A stretch of 60,033 nucleotides of DNA from an uncultured Christensenella sp. Lineage in GTDB: Bacteria > Bacillota > Clostridia > Christensenellales > Borkfalkiaceae. The DNA lies in NCBI GenBank assembly GCA_910586245.1, contig CAJUFY010000008.1, forward strand, positions 1 through 60,033, in the 5' to 3' direction. This document shows, piece by piece, positions 1 through 6,386 of the stretch. The notes beneath the pieces were generated by a model. The model saw only the letters and a program-made list of their open reading frames with translations, ran no database searches and was not told the DNA's origin. The position numbers and the translations under genes were made by a program. The stretch's first letter is position 1; each line of letters opens with the position of its first letter.

Positions 1-55
1 ACTCCTGGCCTTCGGTTCCGTAGACCGACGCTATATCCAGCTTAGCTAACGGTGC
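1..55 (-). tRNA. tRNA-Arg (anticodon ACG), 5' part, cut by window edge
   Basis: The minus strand reads a tRNA 5' half: acceptor strand GCACCGT at 55-49, a 4-bp D stem (GCTA/TAGC), and a 5-bp anticodon stem TCGGT/ACCGA closing the loop CTACGGA, which gives anticodon ACG (Arg, read as ICG). The T arm and the 3' acceptor strand lie outside the window. A consensus promoter sits just upstream. Confidence 0.85.
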
Positions 56-74
56 ATCGCTGAAATACCATTGC

Positions 75-103
75 ATTATACAAAATTGCACGGCGTTTGT
101 CAA
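75..103 (-). promoter_or_regulatory. Sigma-A promoter of tRNA-Arg
   Basis: On the minus strand TTGACA (103-98) and TATAAT (80-75) are separated by exactly 17 bp, a perfect housekeeping consensus. Transcription would start about 12 nt before the tRNA 5' end. Confidence 0.75.
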
Positions 104-121
104 CGGATTTTTAAAGAGAAA

Positions 122-160
122 CAAGAAATCCACAAAAATATTTTTTTTGTGGATTTCTTG
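122..160. repeat. Perfect 17-bp inverted repeat, possible weak terminator
   Basis: CAAGAAATCCACAAAAA at 122-138 is exactly repeated in reverse complement at 144-160, with a 5-nt loop. It could end leftward transcripts coming from the gene at 339-815, but the following T run is weak. Each arm contains a DnaA-box-like nonamer (126-134 and 148-156). Confidence 0.55.
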
Positions 161-320
161 CTCAGTTTTTTCAATAGCAAACGTTCGTTTGGCGTCGAAT
201 TGTGGAAGAATTTGCGGATATGTGGAAAAAATGTGGATAACTTTTTTCAACTTCGCAAAAATACGCCTTTCAGACAAGACGTTTTCCACAGTTATTCACA
301 GTCTATTATACTTGTCCACA
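126..320. promoter_or_regulatory. Cluster of DnaA-box-like nonamers
   Basis: Eight matches or near matches to the DnaA box TTATCCACA lie in 195 bp. Minus-oriented copies are at 148-156, 201-209, 221-229 and 232-240; the last is the perfect consensus. Plus-oriented copies are at 126-134, 282-290, 292-300 and 312-320. Several are spaced by 10, 11 or 20 bp, about one or two helix turns, as in DnaA-binding regions. The surroundings are AT-rich and non-coding. It may be oriC, a dnaA-type control region, or a DnaA-binding cluster away from the origin; neighbouring gene orientation argues against oriC. Confidence 0.6.
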
Positions 321-338
321 TTCGAAAATATTCCTACC

Positions 339-815
339 TCAAACGGAAGGATGATAAATATCTTCTTCCTGCCCGAGGGCAAGTACTTTCAGACCGTGCG
401 GCAGACAAACGATCACGCCGAGATCGGAAGTCACGGCGGGCATATGCGTACAATCTTTACGAAAACTGCAATTTGCGTCCCGCATGACTGCCGAGCGTTT
501 TTGCGGATCGATCGCCAAAAGATTATATTCTTTTCTCGTTTCGTCGCTATATATTTTTACGAGTACAATTCCGTTTTCGGTTTGCTCTTCAATATAAGAT
601 TCATACCCTTTTTCCGCACGACCGCCCTTCCCGTATTCATACGTATAAACGGGCGTACCGTGCAAGGTAATTTGTATTCCTTTGGCGTGCCCTCCCCTGT
701 TTACAAATACAAACCCGACGAACAGCGCAAGAATGACGGCAACGAGAATTCCGTAGACGAGCAAATCCCAAACCGCGAAAGGTTTTCTTTTTTTGATTTC
801 TTCGATTCGATTCAC
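339..815 (-). CDS. NusG domain II-containing membrane-anchored protein
   Basis: This is a 158-residue protein with a cytoplasmic basic N-terminus, one membrane helix at about 18-38 and an extracytoplasmic domain. It ends in the pattern typical of the NusG_II family: C116, C122 and a CLPH motif at 137-140. Members are small exported beta proteins of Clostridia often found beside ApbE or membrane redox genes; their exact function is not known. It overlaps the stop of apbE by four bases (ATGA), so the two are co-translated. That arrangement suggests a role in extracytoplasmic flavin or electron transfer, but this is inference. Confidence 0.8.
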   Translation of the reverse strand: MNRIEEIKKRKPFAVWDLLVYGILVAVILALFVGFVFVNRGGHAKGIQITLHGTPVYTYEYGKGGRAEKGYESYIEEQTENGIVLVKIYSDETRKEYNLLAIDPQKRSAVMRDANCSFRKDCTHMPAVTSDLGVIVCLPHGLKVLALGQEEDIYHPSV

Positions 816-2017
816 AATTCCACCGTGTCGATCGCTTCGAGCAGCCCGACGTAATCGGTCGTTTTCATATTCGTATACATCGTATACTTCTTTTGCGCGG
901 CATCCCAGTATAGGAAAAGCGCTTTGGCGCCGCTCAGTTCGTTTTTAATATAGGCGCAAGCTTTTTCCTTCCCCATCACCATGAGCGCGGTCGTCGTCGC
1001 GTCGCCCTCAGCAGCGGAAACGCCGAAGACCGAAGCGCAAATAATCCCGCTTCCGTCCGGATTTTCCGGTTCCGCATTGACGGGATATCCCGTTTGCGGA
1101 TTGATGATATGGCTATACCTTCTGCCGTCGATCACGTATTTTTGTTCGTAATCCCCGCTCGAAGAAAGGCTGATATCCGCCGCACGAACGCTCACGAAAC
1201 TCCCCGATCCGCGCGGATTGCTCACGCCGATCTGCCAATATTGCACGCCGTCCTCTTCTTCCGCCAAAGGGTGTTGGAACAAACTCATACTGCTGCCACC
1301 AAGACTAAGATATCCGTACCGATATTTTGCTTCGCGAATTACTTTTTCCGCTTCGTCTACGGCGTAACCTTTGCCGATTCCGCCCAAATTGAGCTGCATC
1401 GTATACTCGATCTCGTCCATCGTCACCGAAACGTCCGGTTTCACGGCATAAAACCTTCCGTTTTCCGAAAAAAGTTCCACTTGCGAAAAATCGGTAATCG
1501 TTAAAAACGCGTCGACGTATTTTTGATCGGGAAGTTGTTCGCCCGGTTTTTCCCGATCGAACGGATAACTGGGCTCGTAATCCAATTCGTTGAAACGCGG
1601 CGAAAATCCCCAAAGATCGATGAGCCACCCGAGCGCGGGATTGTAAGCGCCCTCCGTTTTTTCGTAAATTTCCAACGCCGTTTCAAAGAGCTCGTAAGCC
1701 GTTTGATCGATTTCTACGCGTTCCCCCGCTTGCGCGGCATTAAATTTAGAAACCGAAGTATTCGCTTCCAAAGAAACGCTTTGATCGACGCGTGAAAAGA
1801 CATCCCTGACGTCTTCCCAAACTTCTTGATAATCGGCTTCCGCATTGTTGTTTTCGAAAGCCCAACGCGATTGCGCCATGTTAAAATATGCGTACGTATC
1901 GTAATAAAGCAATTTCAACTTCTGCTGTTGATTGTTTCCGCTCCCGCATGCGGTCATCGAAAATATCGAAAGCGCGGCAAGTGCGATCCCCGTAAATTGT
2001 AACGTGCGTTTTTTCAT
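812..2017 (-). CDS. apbE: FAD:protein FMN transferase (ApbE), lipoprotein
   Basis: ApbE covalently attaches FMN from FAD to a Thr/Ser of exported target proteins, outside the membrane. The start at 2017 is chosen because AAAGGA lies 8 nt upstream; an upstream TTG would give a weaker start. A lipoprotein signal with lipobox SMTAC places the lipidated cysteine at residue 24. The family core LNLGGIGKGYAVD is at about 209-221 and the C-terminal nucleotide/metal region (TTTALMVMGKEKA) is present. Length (401 residues) is normal. It overlaps the NusG_II gene downstream, and an FMN-binding lipoprotein, a plausible substrate, lies just upstream on the same strand. Confidence 0.93.
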   Translation of the reverse strand: MKKRTLQFTGIALAALSIFSMTACGSGNNQQQKLKLLYYDTYAYFNMAQSRWAFENNNAEADYQEVWEDVRDVFSRVDQSVSLEANTSVSKFNAAQAGERVEIDQTAYELFETALEIYEKTEGAYNPALGWLIDLWGFSPRFNELDYEPSYPFDREKPGEQLPDQKYVDAFLTITDFSQVELFSENGRFYAVKPDVSVTMDEIEYTMQLNLGGIGKGYAVDEAEKVIREAKYRYGYLSLGGSSMSLFQHPLAEEEDGVQYWQIGVSNPRGSGSFVSVRAADISLSSSGDYEQKYVIDGRRYSHIINPQTGYPVNAEPENPDGSGIICASVFGVSAAEGDATTTALMVMGKEKACAYIKNELSGAKALFLYWDAAQKKYTMYTNMKTTDYVGLLEAIDTVEL

Positions 2018-2114
2018 AGATCGTTTCCTTTGCAAATTTCCACGATATTATAGCACAACCGAAGGAAAAAGGCAATCGGATTTTTCCACTGCACTTTCAA
2101 TTGGCATTAACAAA

Positions 2115-2147
2115 AAAAGGATTTGAAGAGAATCTTCAAATCCTTTT
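2115..2147 (-). terminator. Terminator of the FMN-binding lipoprotein gene
   Basis: A 15-bp perfect stem (2115-2129 with 2133-2147), loop GAA, is followed on the minus strand by a run of T. It lies 15 bp after the stop of the gene at 2163-2678 and separates it from apbE. Confidence 0.8.
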
Positions 2148-2162
2148 GCAATTTGCGTTTAA

Positions 2163-2678
2163 TTATTTTACTTCTACAAGTTTCGTAAGCGCATTCTGAA
2201 CCGCAAGAATGATTCTGCCGCTCGTCTGGGTAGCGCCCGTAAGAACGTAATCGCCCTGCGTAGTCTCATCTTTTTCCAACACCGTAGGAGCTTTATTTGT
2301 TTCAACCGCAACTTTGATCTTCTTGATTTCGTCGACTTTTTTGCCTTCGAATTTTTTCAGATAGTTAGGAAGCGCAGCCACCGTTTTGTCGTGACCAAGC
2401 TGACCCTTCTCGGTATTCTCCTGCCACGTAGCAGTAATATTGTGATATCCGCCTTCGGGGTCTTCACAAGTGATGCTTTCGATCTTATCGCCCTTCACCT
2501 TAACCGTTACGCTTACACCGTAACCGCCGGGAGCATCAGGCGCATAAGGATTTGCATACTTATATTCGCCCGTATATTCGCCCGTATAATCCTTCGCCGT
2601 ATTTCCGCAACCGACAAGACCTACGCACGCGATTGCAGCCAAAGCGCCAGCAACCAAAAATTTGCCCAACTTTTTCAT
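2163..2678 (-). CDS. FMN-binding domain lipoprotein, probable ApbE substrate
   Basis: This is a 171-residue exported lipoprotein with lipobox LVGC (lipidated Cys24). The C-terminal half is an FMN-binding domain ending in LTGATQTSG (146-154), the flavinylation motif type (S/T)GATxT; T150 or a neighbour would carry FMN. The usual upstream Asp of the motif is shifted by one residue (DYVLTGAT). A GAGGTG ribosome site sits 5 nt before the ATG. With apbE immediately downstream it likely forms a cell-surface flavin electron carrier. Redox partners are not visible in the window. Confidence 0.85.
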   Translation of the reverse strand: MKKLGKFLVAGALAAIACVGLVGCGNTAKDYTGEYTGEYKYANPYAPDAPGGYGVSVTVKVKGDKIESITCEDPEGGYHNITATWQENTEKGQLGHDKTVAALPNYLKKFEGKKVDEIKKIKVAVETNKAPTVLEKDETTQGDYVLTGATQTSGRIILAVQNALTKLVEVK

Positions 2679-2783
2679 TCCAACACCTCATAAAAAATAT
2701 TTTTTATTGATTCTATTTTACTGCGGGAATTAAAGCTTGTCAACCTTTCGAACGCACTTTTTGGAAAATTTTTGCAAGATTTT

Positions 2784-3161
2784 TTAACTGTGTTTGGTGC
2801 GGGATTTAAAGATGAGCGCCATTATAAACGAAAAGATCACCGCTGCCGAAATCCCCGCGCTTGCCGCGGCAAGCGAACCGGTGAGCGCCTGAAACAATCC
2901 TTCCTGCGCGCCGCGCATCGCGCCGTTTGCAAGCAGATACCCGAACCCGGAAATCGGTACGGTCGCACCCGCGCCGGCAAACTCGACGAGAGGCTGATAC
3001 AGCCCCAGCGCCGTGAGCGCGATTCCGGCAAGCATAAACATGACGAGAATCTTTCCCGCCGTTAAATCGGTAAAATTAATTACAATCTGCGCGATCATAC
3101 AAATGAGTCCGCCCACGGCGAACGCCTTTAAAAACATGAGAAAAATATCCAGTATTTCCAT
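2784..3161 (-). CDS. spoVAE: Stage V sporulation protein AE (SpoVAE)
   Basis: This is a 125-residue very hydrophobic protein with four likely membrane segments and the SpoVAE signature around SGFGYLLANGAMRG. In spore formers it belongs to the SpoVA channel complex that moves Ca-dipicolinate across the inner spore membrane. A TAAGGAGG ribosome site precedes the ATG and only 9 bp separate it from the stop of the SpoVAD 3' part, the usual spoVAD-spoVAE order. In its present form it is cut off from its expected promoter by the 8.27 kb element inserted in spoVAD. Confidence 0.9.
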   Translation of the reverse strand: MEILDIFLMFLKAFAVGGLICMIAQIVINFTDLTAGKILVMFMLAGIALTALGLYQPLVEFAGAGATVPISGFGYLLANGAMRGAQEGLFQALTGSLAAASAGISAAVIFSFIMALIFKSRTKHS

Positions 3162-3170
3162 GATTCCTCC

Positions 3171-3566
3171 TTACCGTTCCAGCACGACGGCGTGCGCGAT
3201 ACAGGGAATGCTTTCGCCCTGCCCCGAACTCACGGTGGAAAGCAACGCCCCCGTTGCCACGAATAATATTTTTTTCAGACTTCCCGACATCATCTTCGAA
3301 TATAAATAGGAATTGAGTACGACGGCGGAACAACCCGCCCCGCTACCGCCCTGAAATTCGTCTTCGATCACGTTATAAATAATTTCGCCGCAATCGACGT
3401 GATTATCCGAAATATCAAGCCCTTTTTCCCAGGTTAGATCCTTTAAGATGCGGCTGCCGAGCGCGCCGAGATCCCCCGTTACGATTAAATCGTAGGAAGC
3501 CAAATCTTCTTTCGTCCCGCGGAAATGTGCCAGTATGGTGTCTGCCGCCGCGGGGGCGGATGTCAA
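3171..3566 (-). CDS. spoVAD: SpoVAD, C-terminal part (gene interrupted by element)
   Basis: From about 3554 down to 3171 the minus strand encodes the last ~128 residues of SpoVAD, a thiolase-fold, dipicolinate-binding protein needed for DPA uptake into the spore. Recognisable blocks are PAAADTILAHF, TGDLGALGSRILKD, the GGSGAGCSAVVLNSY block, and VATGALLSTVSSGQGESIP with the final IAHAVVLER. The first residues of this frame (TTG at 3566, then T-S-A) are element sequence and there is no ribosome site, so the fragment is unlikely to be made alone. The missing N-terminal 205 residues are at 11797-12432 on the same strand. Joining the two at the shared CGCGGG core restores an uninterrupted family-length protein of about 333 residues. 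Confidence 0.93.
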   Translation of the reverse strand: MTSAPAAADTILAHFRGTKEDLASYDLIVTGDLGALGSRILKDLTWEKGLDISDNHVDCGEIIYNVIEDEFQGGSGAGCSAVVLNSYLYSKMMSGSLKKILFVATGALLSTVSSGQGESIPCIAHAVVLER

Positions 3567-3577
3567 TCAAACACCAT
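3535..3577 (+). other. Left attachment site of the spoVAD element
   Basis: spoVAD coding sequence lies to the left and element sequence to the right of the core CGCGGG (3549-3554). The element arm AACACCAT at 3570-3577 is the reverse complement of ATGGTGTT at 11799-11806 at the other end. The predicted crossover is at the GG of 3553-3554. Confidence 0.8.
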
Positions 3578-3594
3578 ATATAATTCCGAAAGAT

Positions 3595-3623
3595 TTGACA
3601 ATCGAGCCGTAACGTGCTAAACT
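3595..3623 (+). promoter_or_regulatory. Promoter of the beta-helix acyltransferase gene
   Basis: TTGACA (3595-3600) and TAAACT (3618-3623) are separated by 17 bp, followed by the ribosome site GAGAGG and the ATG at 3654. It lies just inside the left end of the element and points into it. Confidence 0.65.
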
Positions 3624-3653
3624 CTTGCATAAGATATTTTGAGAGGAAATATT

Positions 3654-4310
3654 ATGAAAATCAAAGAACTCTACGATTTAAACCATACGATCACCAAAGA
3701 ATACCTCAGCAAGTTCGAATATCCGTGGGAAACACTCGACGGGATTCAAACGCTGATTTGCGAACTGGGCGCGAAACTCGATCCCGAGGAATATACGGAA
3801 CGTTCGCCGCAGGTCTGGGTGCATAAGCGCGCGAAAATTGCGCCCACTGCGTACCTCGGCGCGCCCTGCATCATCGGCGCGGATACGGAAGTACGGCACT
3901 GCGCGTTTATCCGCGGCGGCGCGATCGTGGGAAACGGTTGCGTCGTGGGAAACTCGGTCGAACTGAAAAACGTGATTCTCTTCGACGGCGTGCAAACCCC
4001 CCACTACAATTACGTGGGAGACAGCATTCTCGGTTATAAATCGCATATGGGCGCGGGCTCGGTTACTTCGAACGTTAAATCGGATAAAACGCCCGTTACC
4101 GTAAAAAGCAACTCCGAACGGCACGAAACGGGAATGAAAAAGATTGGCGCAATGCTCGGCGATTTCGTGGAAATCGGCTGCAACAGCGTTCTGAACCCGG
4201 GAACGGTCGTCGGCAGAAATTCGAACGTTTATCCGCTTTCCTGCGTGCGCGGCGTCATCCCCGCGAACAGCATTTATAAAACGGGCGGCACCATCGTAAC
4301 AAAACGATAA
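3654..4310 (+). CDS. Left-handed beta-helix acyltransferase, GlmU acetyltransferase-like
   Basis: This is a 218-residue protein with an N-terminal leader (MKIKELYDLNHTI) and then hexapeptide repeats from about 48 on, typical of the left-handed beta helix of sugar-1-phosphate acetyltransferases. It matches a clostridial family often labelled UDP-GlcNAc pyrophosphorylase-related: HCAFIRGGAIVGNG, HYNYVGDSILGYKSHMGAGS and VEIGCNSVLNPGTV. The uridylyltransferase domain of true GlmU is absent, so only an acyltransfer role (for example GlcN-1-P to GlcNAc-1-P) is plausible, and that is inference. The start at 3654 is set by GAGAGG upstream. It is the only plus-strand gene of the element. Together with glmM and glmS it makes an amino-sugar cargo. 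Confidence 0.8.
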   Translation: MKIKELYDLNHTITKEYLSKFEYPWETLDGIQTLICELGAKLDPEEYTERSPQVWVHKRAKIAPTAYLGAPCIIGADTEVRHCAFIRGGAIVGNGCVVGNSVELKNVILFDGVQTPHYNYVGDSILGYKSHMGAGSVTSNVKSDKTPVTVKSNSERHETGMKKIGAMLGDFVEIGCNSVLNPGTVVGRNSNVYPLSCVRGVIPANSIYKTGGTIVTKR

Positions 4311-4347
4311 AAAACAGTCCTTCCGAAACGGAGGGACTGTTTTTTAT
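4311..4347. terminator. Bidirectional terminator between convergent genes
   Basis: AAAAAACAGTCC..TCCG, loop AAA, then CGGA..GGACTGTTTTTT form a strong stem with A and T runs on both sides. It ends the acyltransferase gene (plus) and the recombinase gene (minus). Confidence 0.85.
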
Positions 4348-6029
4348 TACGAATATTCCGCGGCTTTGCCCGTTGCTTTTTGAACGGGCAGTGCGTTGCG
4401 GCGCAAAAATTCTTCTGCGGCAAGAAAAGCGTCTTTACACTTTAAGCGAATTTCCACTTCTCCGTCTTCATGGATATAAATATTTTCGATCAGTTCCGTT
4501 ACGACGTCGCGCGAAAGCTCCCGCATGCCGTCGTATTTACAGAAGGCATTCACGAAACTGAACGATTCTTCCGCATTTTTGGCGCAACCGGCGATCTCGT
4601 TTCCGATCCGCACGATTTCGGTTTCCAGCCGTGAAAGCAACGTTTCATACTTCTCTTTTAATCCGAAGTATTGCTCTCTGTTCAAAATCCCCTCTTTATA
4701 ATCGGGATATAAATCCAGCAATAACGACTGCGTTTTTACTTTTTCCCGTTCCGCGCGCTCCAAATCCGCACCGAGCCGTTCGCGCTTGCCGCTTTGAAAC
4801 GCCGCTTTGATTTTTTCGGACAATCTGCCGAAATCCACCGCCAGCGCAATATATTTGTTCAAAACCGTGAGAACGGTTTGTTCGAGCGTATCGATACGGA
4901 TCGCATGCTTCCCGCAGGCGCCGCGATGCATTTTTTTATAAGTGGAACATACGTAATAATCGTACGTTTTGTAGGGCTGTTTTACCGTGCGTTTTTGCAT
5001 CGCGCGGCCGCAGTCGGCACACTTTACAAAGCCCGAAAACAGCGAAAGTTCGTTGGACTTCGGCGCGGTACGGGTGTCCCTTTTTAGCAATGCCCGCACC
5101 TTTTCAAATTCCTCGCGGGTGATAATCGGTTCGTGCGTGTTTTTCACCGCGATCCGTTCGCTTTCGGCAACGCTTTTCGCCGCATGCACTTTATAACTGA
5201 CGACTTCGTATTTTTTCTGAATCAGATTGCCGATATAAAGCTCGTTCGTTAAGATTCTGCGCACGGTGGAATCGCACCAAAGTCCGCTTTGGCTGCGCGC
5301 CCCGCTGTTTTTCCGCCTGTATGCCGAAGGGTTTGGAATCCCCCGTTCGTTCAATTCGCGCGCAATGCCCAAAACACTGTAACCGCTTAAAAACTTCCGA
5401 AAAATTTCCCGTACGATTTGCGCGGAAGGTTCGTCGACGACGAGTTGATTGTGATTGTTTTCGGCTTTTTGATAGCCGTATCCTGCGAACGCGCCGATAA
5501 ATTTTCCCTGTTTTCTGCGGATATCGAGCGCCGAACGCACTTTCATGGAAATATCGCGGCAATATTCGTCGTTCATGATATTTTTGAACGGCACGATCAC
5601 CGTATTCATAGACTGCGGATTCGTAACGTTATCAATCTGATCGTTCAATGCGATAAACCGGACGCCGAAGAGCGGAAACACCGTTTCCAGATATTTGCCC
5701 GCCTCCACGTAATTTCTGCCGAAACGGGATAAATCTTTTACAACGACGCAATTGATCTTTTTGCCCGTTACGTCGGCAAGCATGCGCTGAAAGGACGGGC
5801 GGTCGAAATCCGTTCCGCTCCAACCGTCGTCGATATAATAATCGTATAAGCGCAGATCTTCCCGCTGCGCGAGAAACCCTTCCAGCAAAGCTTTTTGCGA
5901 AGCAACGGATTCGCTTTCGGGTTTATCCCCGTCCTCCCGCGATAAACGGATATAGAGCCCCGCGCGCCAGAAACTTTCTTTCTGCGCCGAAGCTACGTTT
6001 GCCGTTGCATATTTGCTGATTCTTGCCAT
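4347..6029 (-). CDS. Large serine recombinase (Tn4451/TndX type)
   Basis: 560 residues. The N-terminal resolvase domain has LYIRLSREDG with the presumed nucleophile Ser30, then DDGWSGTDFDRPSFQRML and VVKDLSRFGRNYVEAG. A recombinase domain follows (about 180-300, with NERGIPNPSA), then a zinc ribbon with C337, C340, C361 and C372, a coiled coil near 410-490 and a C-terminal tail. All parts needed for activity are present. Such enzymes integrate and excise DNA at short core sequences and need a directionality factor for excision. It is the obvious agent for the insertion in spoVAD, its gene ending 0.8 kb from the left junction. No good ribosome site precedes the ATG. An overlapping GTG frame with an AAGGGTG site starts at 6058. 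Confidence 0.95.
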   Translation of the reverse strand: MARISKYATANVASAQKESFWRAGLYIRLSREDGDKPESESVASQKALLEGFLAQREDLRLYDYYIDDGWSGTDFDRPSFQRMLADVTGKKINCVVVKDLSRFGRNYVEAGKYLETVFPLFGVRFIALNDQIDNVTNPQSMNTVIVPFKNIMNDEYCRDISMKVRSALDIRRKQGKFIGAFAGYGYQKAENNHNQLVVDEPSAQIVREIFRKFLSGYSVLGIARELNERGIPNPSAYRRKNSGARSQSGLWCDSTVRRILTNELYIGNLIQKKYEVVSYKVHAAKSVAESERIAVKNTHEPIITREEFEKVRALLKRDTRTAPKSNELSLFSGFVKCADCGRAMQKRTVKQPYKTYDYYVCSTYKKMHRGACGKHAIRIDTLEQTVLTVLNKYIALAVDFGRLSEKIKAAFQSGKRERLGADLERAEREKVKTQSLLLDLYPDYKEGILNREQYFGLKEKYETLLSRLETEIVRIGNEIAGCAKNAEESFSFVNAFCKYDGMRELSRDVVTELIENIYIHEDGEVEIRLKCKDAFLAAEEFLRRNALPVQKATGKAAEYS

Positions 6030-6071
6030 ATGTACGTATGTACGGCGGAATAATCACTTTAACACCCTTCC

Positions 6072-6100
6072 ATTATAACTGTTCAAGGCAAAACGTTCAA
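6072..6100 (-). promoter_or_regulatory. Sigma-A type promoter of the recombinase gene
   Basis: On the minus strand TTGAAC (6100-6095) and TATAAT (6077-6072) are 17 bp apart, about 43 nt before the recombinase ATG. CTTGAAC occurs twice in this stretch, a possible operator. It looks vegetative, so the recombinase itself may not be sporulation-specific. Confidence 0.65.
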
Positions 6101-6105
6101 GCGGA

Positions 6106-6315
6106 TTACCGCATGCGGGCGGTGACAATTTTTACCAACACATCTTCCGCGGACGGCGCGGAAGCCCGTTCGGCAAAGGAAAGCCGAACGGGAACACCGT
6201 TTACCCGAAAGCGGTACGGGTTGCCGATCTCGTTTAAAAAGCGCGCAATTCGCATCGGTACGCGATCGTCTTGCGCAACCGAAATATTTTTGATCTCTTT
6301 CAACTCCTCTTTCAC
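6106..6315 (-). CDS. Small protein upstream of recombinase, candidate directionality factor
   Basis: 69 residues starting at GTG, 76 bp upstream of the recombinase and on the same strand. The central part (VPMRIARFLNEIGNPYRFRVNGVP) resembles, from memory, small proteins that often sit beside Tn4451-type serine recombinases in Clostridia. It is charged, has no membrane segment and is of the size of recombination directionality factors. The start is uncertain because no ribosome site precedes the GTG; GAGGAG lies inside the frame. A role as directionality factor is inference from position and size only. Confidence 0.5.
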   Translation of the reverse strand: MKEELKEIKNISVAQDDRVPMRIARFLNEIGNPYRFRVNGVPVRLSFAERASAPSAEDVLVKIVTARMR

Positions 6316-6352
6316 GGTTTAATTCTTGCCATTTTCAAGCCGATTCATACAA

Positions 6353-6378
6353 AAAACGACGCCGTTTGGCGTCGTTTT
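6353..6378 (-). terminator. Terminator of the glmM-glmS-dehydratase operon
   Basis: AAAACGACGCC (6353-6363), loop GTTT, GGCGTCGTTTT (6368-6378): a perfect 11-bp stem 9 bp after the dehydratase stop. Confidence 0.88.
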
Positions 6379-6386
6379 AAAATCTT

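Noticed and set aside
1..338. Chromosome origin oriC
   Set aside because: The DnaA-box cluster fits, but no dnaA or dnaN is seen and most genes to the right are transcribed toward it; kept only as a DnaA-binding cluster.
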